Source of the DNA: a virus
Reading direction: 5' to 3' (one strand)
IMG/VR virus record: IMGVR_UViG_3300020433_001289
Location: 1-21,940 of that record
DNA: 21,940 nucleotides
Positions 13,171 to 19,724 of the stretch are shown piece by piece. Each line of letters opens with the position of its first letter. The first letter of the stretch is position 1. The notes below the pieces were generated by a model that ran no database searches, had not been told where the DNA came from, and worked only from the letters and a program-made list of their open reading frames with translations. Both the position numbers and the translations under genes were made by a program.

Positions 13171-13239
13171 CTAAATTATTTTATTAGACAACATCATCAT
13201 AGAAAGCCAAAACAATGTGTGAAGTAATAGTCTCCACAT
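13171..13239 (-). CDS. Possible 22-aa hydrophobic micropeptide
   Basis: A 22-codon reading frame (MWRLLLHTLFWLSMMMLSNK then II) fills the gap between two genes. Its ATG shares a base with the stop of the upstream gene (TAATG) and AAGGGA lies 7 nt upstream. Its stop codon is 1 nt before the GGAG of the next gene. The hydrophobic core is long enough for a membrane segment. It is very short, so chance is a real possibility; the exact fit with the neighbours' signals is the only support. Confidence 0.3.
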   Translation of the reverse strand: MWRLLLHTLFWLSMMMLSNKII

Positions 13240-13670
13240 TAATATTCCCTTGGATATTCGGTATGACTACCATTTTCTCCATCTTCACTTACATCAATGG
13301 CTAACCATCTTTGAGGGTATTTATCTTTTATTTGTCTTGCAAGTTCATCAGATATCATTTCACAACTCTTATAGTCTAACTGTATTATATTATCAGCATA
13401 CAAACTTTCTAGCCATCTCTTAAATATGAAGAATTCAATATCTCTATCACCATGAAATACTTCTATCTGTACCTTAAACTTAAATATATGTCTGTGAGGA
13501 TATCGTAAAAAATCTACTTCATCAGGTGCATCAGGATACTTATGGATCCCTTCCTTCTGAAACGTAACCCATATACTTTTCTTTACCTGACGTTCTATTT
13601 GTTCTCGTGATTGCTCACGAATAGTATCTCTAATAAACTCATCATAACTTTGGTGACTTTCATCTAACAT
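13239..13670 (-). CDS. Unknown protein, probable diverged QueD/PTPS-like T-fold
   Basis: The 143-residue protein is not obviously named, but its layout fits the T-fold of 6-pyruvoyltetrahydropterin synthase/QueD. A first histidine (H43, in TFQKEGIH) is followed by an HxH pair (H59, H61, in YPHRHIFKFKVQIEV), the usual three-His zinc site. Then come DRDIEFFIFKRWLESLY (compare VDFG.LK), SCEMISDELARQIKDKYP (compare PTSENLA..I) and IDVSEDGENG near the end, where QueD has its substrate-binding Glu. The catalytic Cys before HGH is replaced, so the classic QueD reaction is doubtful. The N-terminal 35 residues are a charged helix. It starts behind GAGGAGGACTA. It lies between the folE-queD-queE block and the dpdA-like gene. 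The fold is inference. Confidence 0.55.
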   Translation of the reverse strand: MLDESHQSYDEFIRDTIREQSREQIERQVKKSIWVTFQKEGIHKYPDAPDEVDFLRYPHRHIFKFKVQIEVFHGDRDIEFFIFKRWLESLYADNIIQLDYKSCEMISDELARQIKDKYPQRWLAIDVSEDGENGSHTEYPREY

Positions 13671-13885
13671 TAGTCCTCCTCAGGTAAACCTTTGAGCTGT
13701 CTTACTCTATGTTCTAACCAACTCTTGGCTGTAATCATATGACCACAATCCTGTGGTTCAATTATAGAATCAAGATGCTTAATCTCTTGTTCAATAACTT
13801 CAATCTTTTTATCAAGTTTCATTTTAAGTTCCTCTCTTTCAGACTCCTCATATAATTCTTCCATATCAAAATACCACCCACACAT
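13670..13885 (-). CDS. Small coiled-coil-like unknown protein (71 aa)
   Basis: The 71-residue protein is predicted helical, with EELYEESEREELKMKLDKKIEVIEQEIKHLDSII giving heptad-like spacing of hydrophobics (probable coiled coil), then CGHMITAKSWLEHRVRQLKG. No family is recognised. The ATG at 13885 has AGGATAGTAATT upstream, and its stop overlaps the next start. It is the first gene after the non-coding gap that follows folE. Confidence 0.65.
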   Translation of the reverse strand: MCGWYFDMEELYEESEREELKMKLDKKIEVIEQEIKHLDSIIEPQDCGHMITAKSWLEHRVRQLKGLPEED

Positions 13886-13896
13886 AATTACTATCC

Positions 13897-13904
13897 TATA
13901 AATA
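13897..13904 (+). promoter_or_regulatory. TATAAATA octamer, candidate T4-type late promoter on the plus strand
   Basis: The exact T4 late promoter octamer TATAAATA occurs on the plus strand, opposite to all genes here. T4 late promoters need only this box. A transcript would begin about 13910 with GGGATTG, immediately entering the 13907-13953 hairpin, and run antisense to folE. It is a single octamer in AT-rich DNA, so chance is possible. Confidence 0.35.
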
Positions 13905-13906
13905 CA

Positions 13907-13953
13907 ACAGGGATTGAAGTTGCGAGTGAGAGAGGAGTGAGTCCAATCCCTGT
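13907..13953 (-). terminator. Long-loop hairpin downstream of folE
   Basis: A perfect 10-bp inverted repeat, ACAGGGATTG and CAATCCCTGT, flanks a 27-nt loop. The loop holds two direct copies of GAGTGAG (13924-13930, 13935-13941). On the minus strand the stem is followed by TTGTATTTAT, a T-rich tail compatible with termination after folE. The loop is longer than in usual terminators. The stem base ACAGGGA...TCCCTGTTG resembles the hairpin at 3968-3995. Confidence 0.45.
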
Positions 13954-13964
13954 CGATTTAAACA

Positions 13965-14003
13965 TTTATGCATGCTCACATTATAAATTACAAAATGCAT
14001 AAA
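13965..14003 (-). repeat. AT-rich inverted repeat downstream of folE
   Basis: TTTATGCAT (13965-13973) and ATGCATAAA (13995-14003) form a perfect 9-bp inverted repeat with a 21-nt AT-rich spacer. Each arm carries the palindrome ATGCAT. It lies 12 nt after the folE stop codon and next to the longer hairpin. It could be a transcript-end structure or a protein-binding site. Confidence 0.4.
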
Positions 14004-14014
14004 CGATCCTTACC

Positions 14015-14695
14015 TTAACCACTTCTAGCTAAGTTTAAGAATTCTTTTCTAGTCTCAGAATTTTGAGTAGCAAATACACCACCAACAGATAATGTAACTG
14101 TACTACTATTCTGATCTTGTATACCTCTACTTTTAACACAAAAGTGTTTAGCATCAATATACACTGCTACATCATTAGTCTGTGTTACATACTGAATGGT
14201 AGCTCTAATCTGTTCTGTTAATCTTTCTTGTACTTGAGGTCTCTTACTAAAGAACTGAACTATTCTATTCAGTTTAGATAAACCCAATAGTTTTCTATCT
14301 GGTAAGTAAGCTACTGTAGCTAAACCATCAATAACAATATTATGGTGCTCACAGGTACTTTGTACATTAATATTTTTCTCTAATAAAAAAGATCCATTAT
14401 TCTTCATCTTATTCTCTATAGCTGTACACTTAGGAAAGTTAGCATAGTTTAAACCAGAAAAGATCTCATTTACATACATCTTAGCAACACGACTAGGTGT
14501 ATCACATAATGAATCATCTGTTCTATCTAAACCTAATATATCCATAATCTCAGCATGATGTTTTGTAATCTTTTCTATCTTAACATCACTTGACTCCTTA
14601 ACAGCTTCTGTTGTAGGTGTCTCCAATCCTTCTTTAATTAAGAACTGATGTACTTCTTTTCCTAAACTAGGATCTGATTTATAACTTGGGTGCAT
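14015..14695 (-). CDS. folE: GTP cyclohydrolase I (FolE)
   Basis: This 226-residue enzyme converts GTP to 7,8-dihydroneopterin triphosphate, the first step toward both folate and 7-deazaguanines. Zinc ligands are intact: C115 and H118 in TCEHH, and C186 in HFCVKSRG; H117 and H184 complete the active-site histidines. LLGLSKLNRIV and RPQVQERLTEQI are conserved blocks. The length is close to E. coli FolE (222). The first 35 residues are a variable extension. The ATG at 14695 has AAAGGAGGAG upstream and overlaps the queD stop by 17 nt. Downstream is the non-coding gap with two inverted repeats. Confidence 0.96.
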   Translation of the reverse strand: MHPSYKSDPSLGKEVHQFLIKEGLETPTTEAVKESSDVKIEKITKHHAEIMDILGLDRTDDSLCDTPSRVAKMYVNEIFSGLNYANFPKCTAIENKMKNNGSFLLEKNINVQSTCEHHNIVIDGLATVAYLPDRKLLGLSKLNRIVQFFSKRPQVQERLTEQIRATIQYVTQTNDVAVYIDAKHFCVKSRGIQDQNSSTVTLSVGGVFATQNSETRKEFLNLARSG

Positions 14696-15149
14696 ATAAC
14701 TCCTCCTTTTCTACGATAGCACTATTGGCACCATGTTCAGCACACACAACTCGTGTAACCCAACATCTATTGTTTGTTTGTTGTCTTATAAGTTTATCTG
14801 CATAGTTAAATGCATGCTCTGCAAACTTTTCTGCACCAACACCATCAAAGATTCTAACTTCTGCAAGGTCTAACTTTTCTAATTCTCTAAACTTATCCAA
14901 GAAAGGATCATTCATATCTAAACACACTTTATGATCAAACATATCTTCTAACCAACCCTTCAAAGGTCTAAGACTTCCAAAATCTACAGCCCAGTTCCTA
15001 TCATCTAGTTTCTCACAGGCAAAAGTAAAAGTAAAAGCTAAACTATAACCATGTAAAAAACGACAATGTGAATGACTTGCATTAGGTTGTCTAAACACTG
15101 CGCTTAGTCCAATGTGATGTCCATAGTGTTTCGTACTTGTGTATATCAT
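14679..15149 (-). CDS. queD: 6-carboxy-5,6,7,8-tetrahydropterin synthase (QueD)
   Basis: This 156-residue T-fold enzyme converts dihydroneopterin triphosphate to 6-carboxytetrahydropterin. The catalytic Cys (C29) and following histidine lie in HSHCRFLHGYSLAFTF; H26 or H28 and H33 are likely zinc ligands. The usual HGH motif is HGY here. RNWAVDFGSLRPLKGWLEDMFDH and the final CAEHGANSA supply the substrate-binding Asp/His and Glu positions. The pattern is that of phage QueD proteins. The ATG at 15149 has GGGAGA upstream and overlaps the phosphoribosyltransferase stop by 4 nt; a TTG at 15161 lies before the ribosome-binding site. It sits between folE and queE, as expected for the pathway. Confidence 0.9.
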   Translation of the reverse strand: MIYTSTKHYGHHIGLSAVFRQPNASHSHCRFLHGYSLAFTFTFACEKLDDRNWAVDFGSLRPLKGWLEDMFDHKVCLDMNDPFLDKFRELEKLDLAEVRIFDGVGAEKFAEHAFNYADKLIRQQTNNRCWVTRVVCAEHGANSAIVEKEELYAPKL

Positions 15150-15577
15150 TTTTTCTCCCAAGGAAAGTTTATCCAGTCATCATCATAGAACATTTCGCCA
15201 TATAAGTCAACATTAAAATGACTACTTTTTTTATTAATTAAAGCTGCTGTTCTATGAGACAACCTTCTGTTTTTAAAAATATCTGTTACAACCTTAAATG
15301 TAGTACCACTATCGTTGATATCATCTACAATAAGATACCTTGCATCATCTATAGGTTTAAATTTTGTATGATGTGTTGCTTTTTTATCTCTGAATGAGAC
15401 ACCTAATGTTTCCATAGGAAGATCTAATAAATGAGATAACATTACAGCAGGTATTAATCCACCTCTTGTAATTCCAACTATATGAGTAGGATCAAAAGAT
15501 CTTGCTCTATTATATACCTCATATACAAGATCATCAATCTTGTTCCATGAATAATTTATCTTAGACTCCGACAACAT
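15146..15577 (-). CDS. Purine-type phosphoribosyltransferase
   Basis: This 143-residue type I phosphoribosyltransferase carries the PRPP-binding motif YLIVDDINDSGTTF (about 84-97) and the N-terminal IVGITRGGLIPAVMLSHLL loop. Its size and pattern are closest to xanthine/guanine/hypoxanthine phosphoribosyltransferases (Gpt-like). A function in salvaging guanine or a related base to its nucleotide is likely. It is embedded between queE and queD, so it may supply GMP, and thus GTP, for FolE or handle guanine released by the DpdA-like base exchange. The ATG at 15577 overlaps queE by 17 nt; the ribosome-binding site (GGGGGA) is unusually close. Confidence 0.88.
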   Translation of the reverse strand: MLSESKINYSWNKIDDLVYEVYNRARSFDPTHIVGITRGGLIPAVMLSHLLDLPMETLGVSFRDKKATHHTKFKPIDDARYLIVDDINDSGTTFKVVTDIFKNRRLSHRTAALINKKSSHFNVDLYGEMFYDDDWINFPWEKK

Positions 15578-16454
15578 TCCCCCATAAGTAACAGTGAACT
15601 CTTGCCGATACTTTGTATCCTCTTTTTAAAGCCTGGGTAGCGATCTTACCCGCGACCTCTTCTTGCCCTTCCTTAGTAGCAGATACAGGCATAATCCAAA
15701 TAGGAAAGTTAATCCCATGAGCCCTAAAAGATCTAATAACATCTTCAACTTCCTCCCAACATTCTTTGGTTCCATTGACAACAAATTTAAGTTGCCCATT
15801 CTTACTTAGGTCATAATAGTTTTTGACATGCTCAGGTTTTATAGCTTTTTCTTTCTTTTCACCAGATACAGTCCTTAACTTAGGACTTACACTCCAAAAA
15901 AGCTCACCATTAACATCATTATAGTTATCTATCATAGTTACAAACCCAGCATCAAAATTAAGATCTTGTGTACCATTAGTTTCAATAGTTATACTAGGAG
16001 GTACATTTCTCTCAGCCATAAACTGGTTCATTACATCTATTATAGCTTCTTGATTATGAGCTAACATAGGTTCACCACCAGTAAAACACATATGATTATC
16101 TTTAAGTAAACCATGGTGATTAGGTCCATCTTTCATCATACATTCTACTAATCGATCGTAAATAACTTTAGCAGTTCCCTTATGTTGTAATCCTTTGAAC
16201 TTTCTTGACCAACTATAACTACTATCACAACCAAACTCAAACACAGGCAAGTCTTCTAATCTATTGAACTTTGTAGGATCAATGTCTTTAAATGGTAACT
16301 TATAAGTTGACTCATCTGTTGGATCCTTCTGTCCAAAACCATGACATTGAAGATTGCAAGCCCATAATCTCAACCACAAAGTAGGATATCCTGTATAAAA
16401 TCCTTCGCCTTGTATACTATGAAATATCTCACTATAGAGATGTTCTTTTTGCAT
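15561..16454 (-). CDS. queE: 7-carboxy-7-deazaguanine synthase (QueE, radical SAM)
   Basis: This 297-residue radical SAM enzyme converts 6-carboxytetrahydropterin to 7-carboxy-7-deazaguanine. The N terminus SEIFHSIQGEGFYTGYPTLWLRLWACNLQC is typical. The 4Fe-4S cysteines are C33, C37 and C76 (GCDSSYSW): a 38-residue insert separates the second and third Cys, where canonical radical SAM enzymes have two residues. The SAM-binding GGEP motif is in CFTGGEPML, and ETNGTQ follows. The long insert (HGFGQKDPTDES...) recurs in phage QueE proteins as I recall. The ATG at 16454 follows GAGGAGAAAGA and overlaps the deformylase gene by 23 nt. Confidence 0.92.
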   Translation of the reverse strand: MQKEHLYSEIFHSIQGEGFYTGYPTLWLRLWACNLQCHGFGQKDPTDESTYKLPFKDIDPTKFNRLEDLPVFEFGCDSSYSWSRKFKGLQHKGTAKVIYDRLVECMMKDGPNHHGLLKDNHMCFTGGEPMLAHNQEAIIDVMNQFMAERNVPPSITIETNGTQDLNFDAGFVTMIDNYNDVNGELFWSVSPKLRTVSGEKKEKAIKPEHVKNYYDLSKNGQLKFVVNGTKECWEEVEDVIRSFRAHGINFPIWIMPVSATKEGQEEVAGKIATQALKRGYKVSARVHCYLWGNVVGV

Positions 16455-16962
16455 TCTTTCTCCTCAACCTATCTAACTTCAACTTCTGTCTCTTTGCTTG
16501 ATCTAAATGAACTCTATGAGCTCTTGATGTAAAGTTTACACCTTGTAAATGATCATACTCATGTTGAAATATCCTCGCAGTTAATCCTGTTAATTTAAAT
16601 GTATCAATATTCTTTTGCCAATCAGTTATCCTTGTTCTTATCTCAACAGGTCTCTTTATCTTAATAAACAAACCAGGAAAACTTAAACAACCTTCTTCAC
16701 CATACTCTAAACCAGATGAAAAGTCAACGATCTTTGGATTGAAAGCTCCTACTATACTTTCTGGTTCACTAGGATTACCAAATACAAACATACTATATTG
16801 CAGTCCAACTTGATTACAAGATAATCCTAATCCTTTGTGTTTAATCATAGTAGCTGCCATTCTATCATATAACTCTTTTGGATCCATTGGTGGATTCTCA
16901 AAGTCAAAAGGAATAGTCTTTTGTTTTAAATATGTGTCTACTAACTTAAATGGTTCTGCCAT
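16432..16962 (-). CDS. def: Peptide deformylase
   Basis: This 176-residue metallopeptidase removes the N-formyl group from nascent proteins. All three family motifs are present: GLGLSCNQVG (44-53, usual GxGLAAxQ), EGCLSFPG with metal ligand C92, and QHEYDHLQG with ligands H134 and H138 and catalytic E135. Phage-encoded deformylases are frequent in marine T4-like phages, where they are thought to act on proteins with high turnover such as photosystem D1 in cyanophages, or generally on phage proteins. It overlaps gmd by 22 nt. Upstream of ATG 16962 only a weak GAAAG is seen, so it probably depends on coupling. Confidence 0.95.
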   Translation of the reverse strand: MAEPFKLVDTYLKQKTIPFDFENPPMDPKELYDRMAATMIKHKGLGLSCNQVGLQYSMFVFGNPSEPESIVGAFNPKIVDFSSGLEYGEEGCLSFPGLFIKIKRPVEIRTRITDWQKNIDTFKLTGLTARIFQHEYDHLQGVNFTSRAHRVHLDQAKRQKLKLDRLRRKNAKRTSL

Positions 16963-17909
16963 CTTTCTATCATTTCATCTAACATTGTTTCAAAAGTATA
17001 CTCTGGTTTCCATTTCAGAATCTTTCTTGTTTCTGAACTATCACCACATAAGTATTTTAATTCTTCGGGTCTCATAAACTTAGGGTTTTGAGTAACATAT
17101 TTATCAGGATCCAAGTCTAGCTTTTTGAATACATAAGTAACTAAATCTCTTACACTATGACTTTTTCCTGTAGCTATAACCCAGTTTCTTGCTTCTTTAT
17201 AATCCATCATTTTAATTATAGCTTTCATATAATCTTTACTATGACCCCAATCTCTTTTACTATCTAAGTTTCCAAGAACAAGTTTATCAGCTTTACCTAA
17301 TGATATCTCCACAGCTCTTTTAACAACTTTATTAGTTACAAAGTTGGATCCTCTTCTTGGACTTTCATGGTTAAATAATATACCATTTACAACAAACATC
17401 TTATATGCATTTCTGTAATGGTTTGCAATATTATATCCTAATACCTTTGCACAACCATAAGGACTAACAGGATTCATTGGTGTTGTTAATCTTTGATGGT
17501 TGTCCTTATCAACACTGTTACCAAACATTTCACTACTACTTGCTTGATAGAACTTTGCTTGTGGTGCTAAGTTTCTTGTAGCTTCTAACATATTCAATAC
17601 ACCAAGTGCATTTGTTTGTATTGTAAATGATGGTACATCAAAACTAATTCTAACATGACTCATAGCTGCTAAGTTAAATATATGAGTTGGTCTAACCTCT
17701 TTCATTATTCTATACAAAGAATGTTCATCTAACAAATCACCATAATGTGTTTTTATTTTACTATTGATATGTTCGTATCTTGTACTTTGGTTTTCTGGGG
17801 TACTTTGTCTTCTAATAATACCATGTACTTGATAATCTAAATCTAATAATAGTTCTGCCAGATAACTTCCATCCTGTCCACCTAATCCTGTAATTAATGC
17901 TCTATTCAT
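16941..17909 (-). CDS. gmd: GDP-mannose 4,6-dehydratase
   Basis: This 322-residue short-chain dehydrogenase converts GDP-mannose to GDP-4-keto-6-deoxymannose. The Rossmann NADP motif is GLGGQDG (8-14), followed by HGIIRRQSTPENQSTRYEHI, typical of Gmd. The catalytic set is S124-S126 region (ASSSEMFG) with Y151 and K155 (YGCAK). NHESPRRGSNFVTNKV and LGNLDSKRDWGHSKDYM are Gmd signatures. The ATG at 17909 has AAGGATATTCA upstream; in-frame starts further upstream have no ribosome-binding site and run into the aminotransferase gene. Its product feeds rhamnose, fucose or perosamine branches; the DegT enzyme and a fucosyltransferase-like protein are adjacent. Confidence 0.94.
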   Translation of the reverse strand: MNRALITGLGGQDGSYLAELLLDLDYQVHGIIRRQSTPENQSTRYEHINSKIKTHYGDLLDEHSLYRIMKEVRPTHIFNLAAMSHVRISFDVPSFTIQTNALGVLNMLEATRNLAPQAKFYQASSSEMFGNSVDKDNHQRLTTPMNPVSPYGCAKVLGYNIANHYRNAYKMFVVNGILFNHESPRRGSNFVTNKVVKRAVEISLGKADKLVLGNLDSKRDWGHSKDYMKAIIKMMDYKEARNWVIATGKSHSVRDLVTYVFKKLDLDPDKYVTQNPKFMRPEELKYLCGDSSETRKILKWKPEYTFETMLDEMIERWQNHLS

Positions 17910-18603
17910 TGAATATCCTTTTTGTTGATAAGTCACTATACGTTCTATTGTTTCCAGAGTCAAGGTTTTTTTTCGGTACTTGATCCATTAACAATATACC
18001 TCTTGCTGCATCTTCTGGTGTCATGTAGTAATGATAACCACAATATTCAAAATCATCTTCCATATAACCTATAGTTAAATCTCTACCATCATATGTCATT
18101 TTTCTAAACCATTCTGATGCACCTAATTCATCTGTTAATATCATACCACCTCTTCCAATTGGTATTCTTTTCTTTAACTGAAAACTTACAACATGAAAAC
18201 CACTCTTATACATTCCTTTAGTCCACCTTACAGCACCATCCCAAATATCAAATGGTTTTAGTTGATACATTCCTGACCATTGTATATTCTCAAACTTTGG
18301 TTTAAAACCAGCGTGTTTAATTTGCATGGGAACACTACAATAAGTATATGATGGAATTTTTATATACTCATTAGTCATTTTCATAACATCTTTATAATAT
18401 TTCAATGCTAAAAATAATCCATGAGAGCAACAATCAATAGCAACTGCATATTTTGATCCTGCAAACTCTGCTACTTTATTTTCAAACATAGTAACAACTT
18501 CTCTTGGATCACTAAACTTATATCCAGCTTTCTTCAATTGTTTTAATTCTGGTCGTTGAAACTCAGGTGGTAACTGACCTAATGGCCAACTTTTATAACT
18601 CAT
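17902..18603 (-). CDS. Short DegT/DnrJ/EryC1-family aminotransferase-like protein
   Basis: The 233-residue protein resembles the N-terminal PLP-binding domain of DegT/DnrJ/EryC1/StrS sugar aminotransferases: FENKVAEFAGSKYAVAIDCCSHGLFLAL, IPSYTYCSVPMQI, DIWDGAVRWTKGM (cofactor Asp region) and HVVSFQLKKRIPIGRGGMI with the Schiff-base Lys at 144 or 145. Full enzymes are about 370 residues; the C-terminal domain is missing here. I have seen such short versions repeatedly in marine T4-like phages, and the frame ends cleanly and overlaps gmd by 8 nt, so this is probably a stable short form and not a pseudogene. With gmd upstream of the reaction, GDP-perosamine-type sugar formation is a possibility. 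It starts behind AAGGTATTTTTAG. Confidence 0.82.
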   Translation of the reverse strand: MSYKSWPLGQLPPEFQRPELKQLKKAGYKFSDPREVVTMFENKVAEFAGSKYAVAIDCCSHGLFLALKYYKDVMKMTNEYIKIPSYTYCSVPMQIKHAGFKPKFENIQWSGMYQLKPFDIWDGAVRWTKGMYKSGFHVVSFQLKKRIPIGRGGMILTDELGASEWFRKMTYDGRDLTIGYMEDDFEYCGYHYYMTPEDAARGILLMDQVPKKNLDSGNNRTYSDLSTKRIFNE

Positions 18604-19012
18604 CTAAAAATACCTTATCTAATTTTTGTCCTTTATATGGTCCTGTTTTATATTCATAAACTTTAGTATTATCTTCCATACTTAAATAAGTATGTCCTCC
18701 TTGTAGTGTTATAGAACTATCTCCTGGATGTAAAAATTCTTCTTGTAATGACTTACCATCTGTATCAAAGAAAAATACTTTAACCTTTCCTTGTATAACT
18801 ACCCAACTTTCTTGAGCTATACATTCTTTTTCTCCAGGTTTCCAAATATGTTTATGAGGTCTAAATGTTTTTCCTTTGGGCATATTTAAAGTAGATAACT
18901 GTAAAAAATTATCTGCATCAATTATATCTGTTCTTTCTTCAACTATCTCTTCATTTCTTAAAACCATATGACATAATACTTTTGGATCCACTTTGGAATA
19001 TATCCTAATCAT
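18593..19012 (-). CDS. Cupin-domain protein
   Basis: The 139-residue protein has a single cupin barrel: a first motif FRPHKHIWKPGEKECIAQESWVVIQG (metal-type H53, H55 and E68, then E-x6-G) and a second motif PGDSSITLQGGHTYL with H107. Such small cupins in sugar loci are often nucleotide-sugar isomerases or epimerases, so a sugar-modifying role is likely given the neighbours. The exact reaction cannot be read. I chose ATG 19012, 7 nt after GGAG; ATG 19018, two codons earlier, is only 1 nt from GGAG. It overlaps both neighbours, consistent with one operon. Confidence 0.8.
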   Translation of the reverse strand: MIRIYSKVDPKVLCHMVLRNEEIVEERTDIIDADNFLQLSTLNMPKGKTFRPHKHIWKPGEKECIAQESWVVIQGKVKVFFFDTDGKSLQEEFLHPGDSSITLQGGHTYLSMEDNTKVYEYKTGPYKGQKLDKVFLDEL

Positions 19013-19724
19013 TTTCATACTCCATCCATTCTATATTATCAAATAGTTCTGTAAATAAGTCAAGGCATTTCCAATCATTATCAGTTATCATTCCTTCTTC
19101 ACAACTTTTTCTATCTAACATATGATAACTTAAATTAGGATTAAGTAATGCTGCAGATAAAATATAGCTACTAAAACCACCTAAAACAACCGAGCTATTA
19201 TAAACCATAAACCATTCTTCAACACTATCATTATTATATGGGCTAGTTATAGTATCCAATGATGCTCCTTCACCAGCACTTAATATTCTACTTACAGCTT
19301 CAAAATCATCTCCAATCACCATACTTCTTGGAAAATGACAAACCATATTTTTATAGGTTTGAACAGGAACTAAAGGTCTATCTATTTGCCTTACATGAAT
19401 AATTGGACGGCCTGATGGTTCTTGATTAGTATTTTTAACAGGCATCTTTTTTCTAATCTTATCAATAAATTTATGTACTGTTTTAATTCTTTCTTGGTTA
19501 AATATAGGAAACTTATTTGTTCCATCTGTTGTATCAATCTTTATTTCAGTATTGATTACCTTACTTATAAAGTCTATGTTGATTTCTCTTAAACCTTTTG
19601 GATAATTAAAAAAGTTCAATACTATCTTTTCAATATCATTATCCTTATCAAACGCATCTCCATATGCTGCCATTAAGTTAAGTAGTTGTGTTCCTAAGCC
19701 ACCTCTTATATTATAAGTTAACAT
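19005..19724 (-). CDS. Fucosyltransferase-like glycosyltransferase (GT11-type pattern)
   Basis: The 239-residue protein begins with NIRGGLGTQLLNLMAAYGDAF, the GGLGNQLF-type nucleotide-binding loop of alpha-1,2-fucosyltransferases (GT11), and has IIHVRQID (108-115), the HxRxGD-like donor motif, followed later by FMVYNSSVVLGGFSSYILSAALLNP, which matches the GT11 'S.FSwW.A.L' block. Donor could be GDP-fucose or another GDP-deoxysugar made through Gmd. It starts behind AGGATAGC and overlaps gp46 by 7 nt. The family call is moderate; an O-fucosyltransferase-related fold is an alternative. Confidence 0.7.
   Translation of the reverse strand: MLTYNIRGGLGTQLLNLMAAYGDAFDKDNDIEKIVLNFFNYPKGLREINIDFISKVINTEIKIDTTDGTNKFPIFNQERIKTVHKFIDKIRKKMPVKNTNQEPSGRPIIHVRQIDRPLVPVQTYKNMVCHFPRSMVIGDDFEAVSRILSAGEGASLDTITSPYNNDSVEEWFMVYNSSVVLGGFSSYILSAALLNPNLSYHMLDRKSCEEGMITDNDWKCLDLFTELFDNIEWMEYEND

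Noticed and set aside
13907-13953. tRNA-like acceptor stem (GGGATTG / CAATCCC)
   Set aside because: Only 27 nt lie between the arms, far too few for D, anticodon and T arms, and no CCA or T-loop motif is seen.
13936-14002. Short plus-strand GTG-initiated frame (21 codons) after GAGGAG in the hairpin loop
   Set aside because: The GTG overlaps the Shine-Dalgarno-like sequence, the peptide has no features, and expression depends on an unproven plus-strand promoter.
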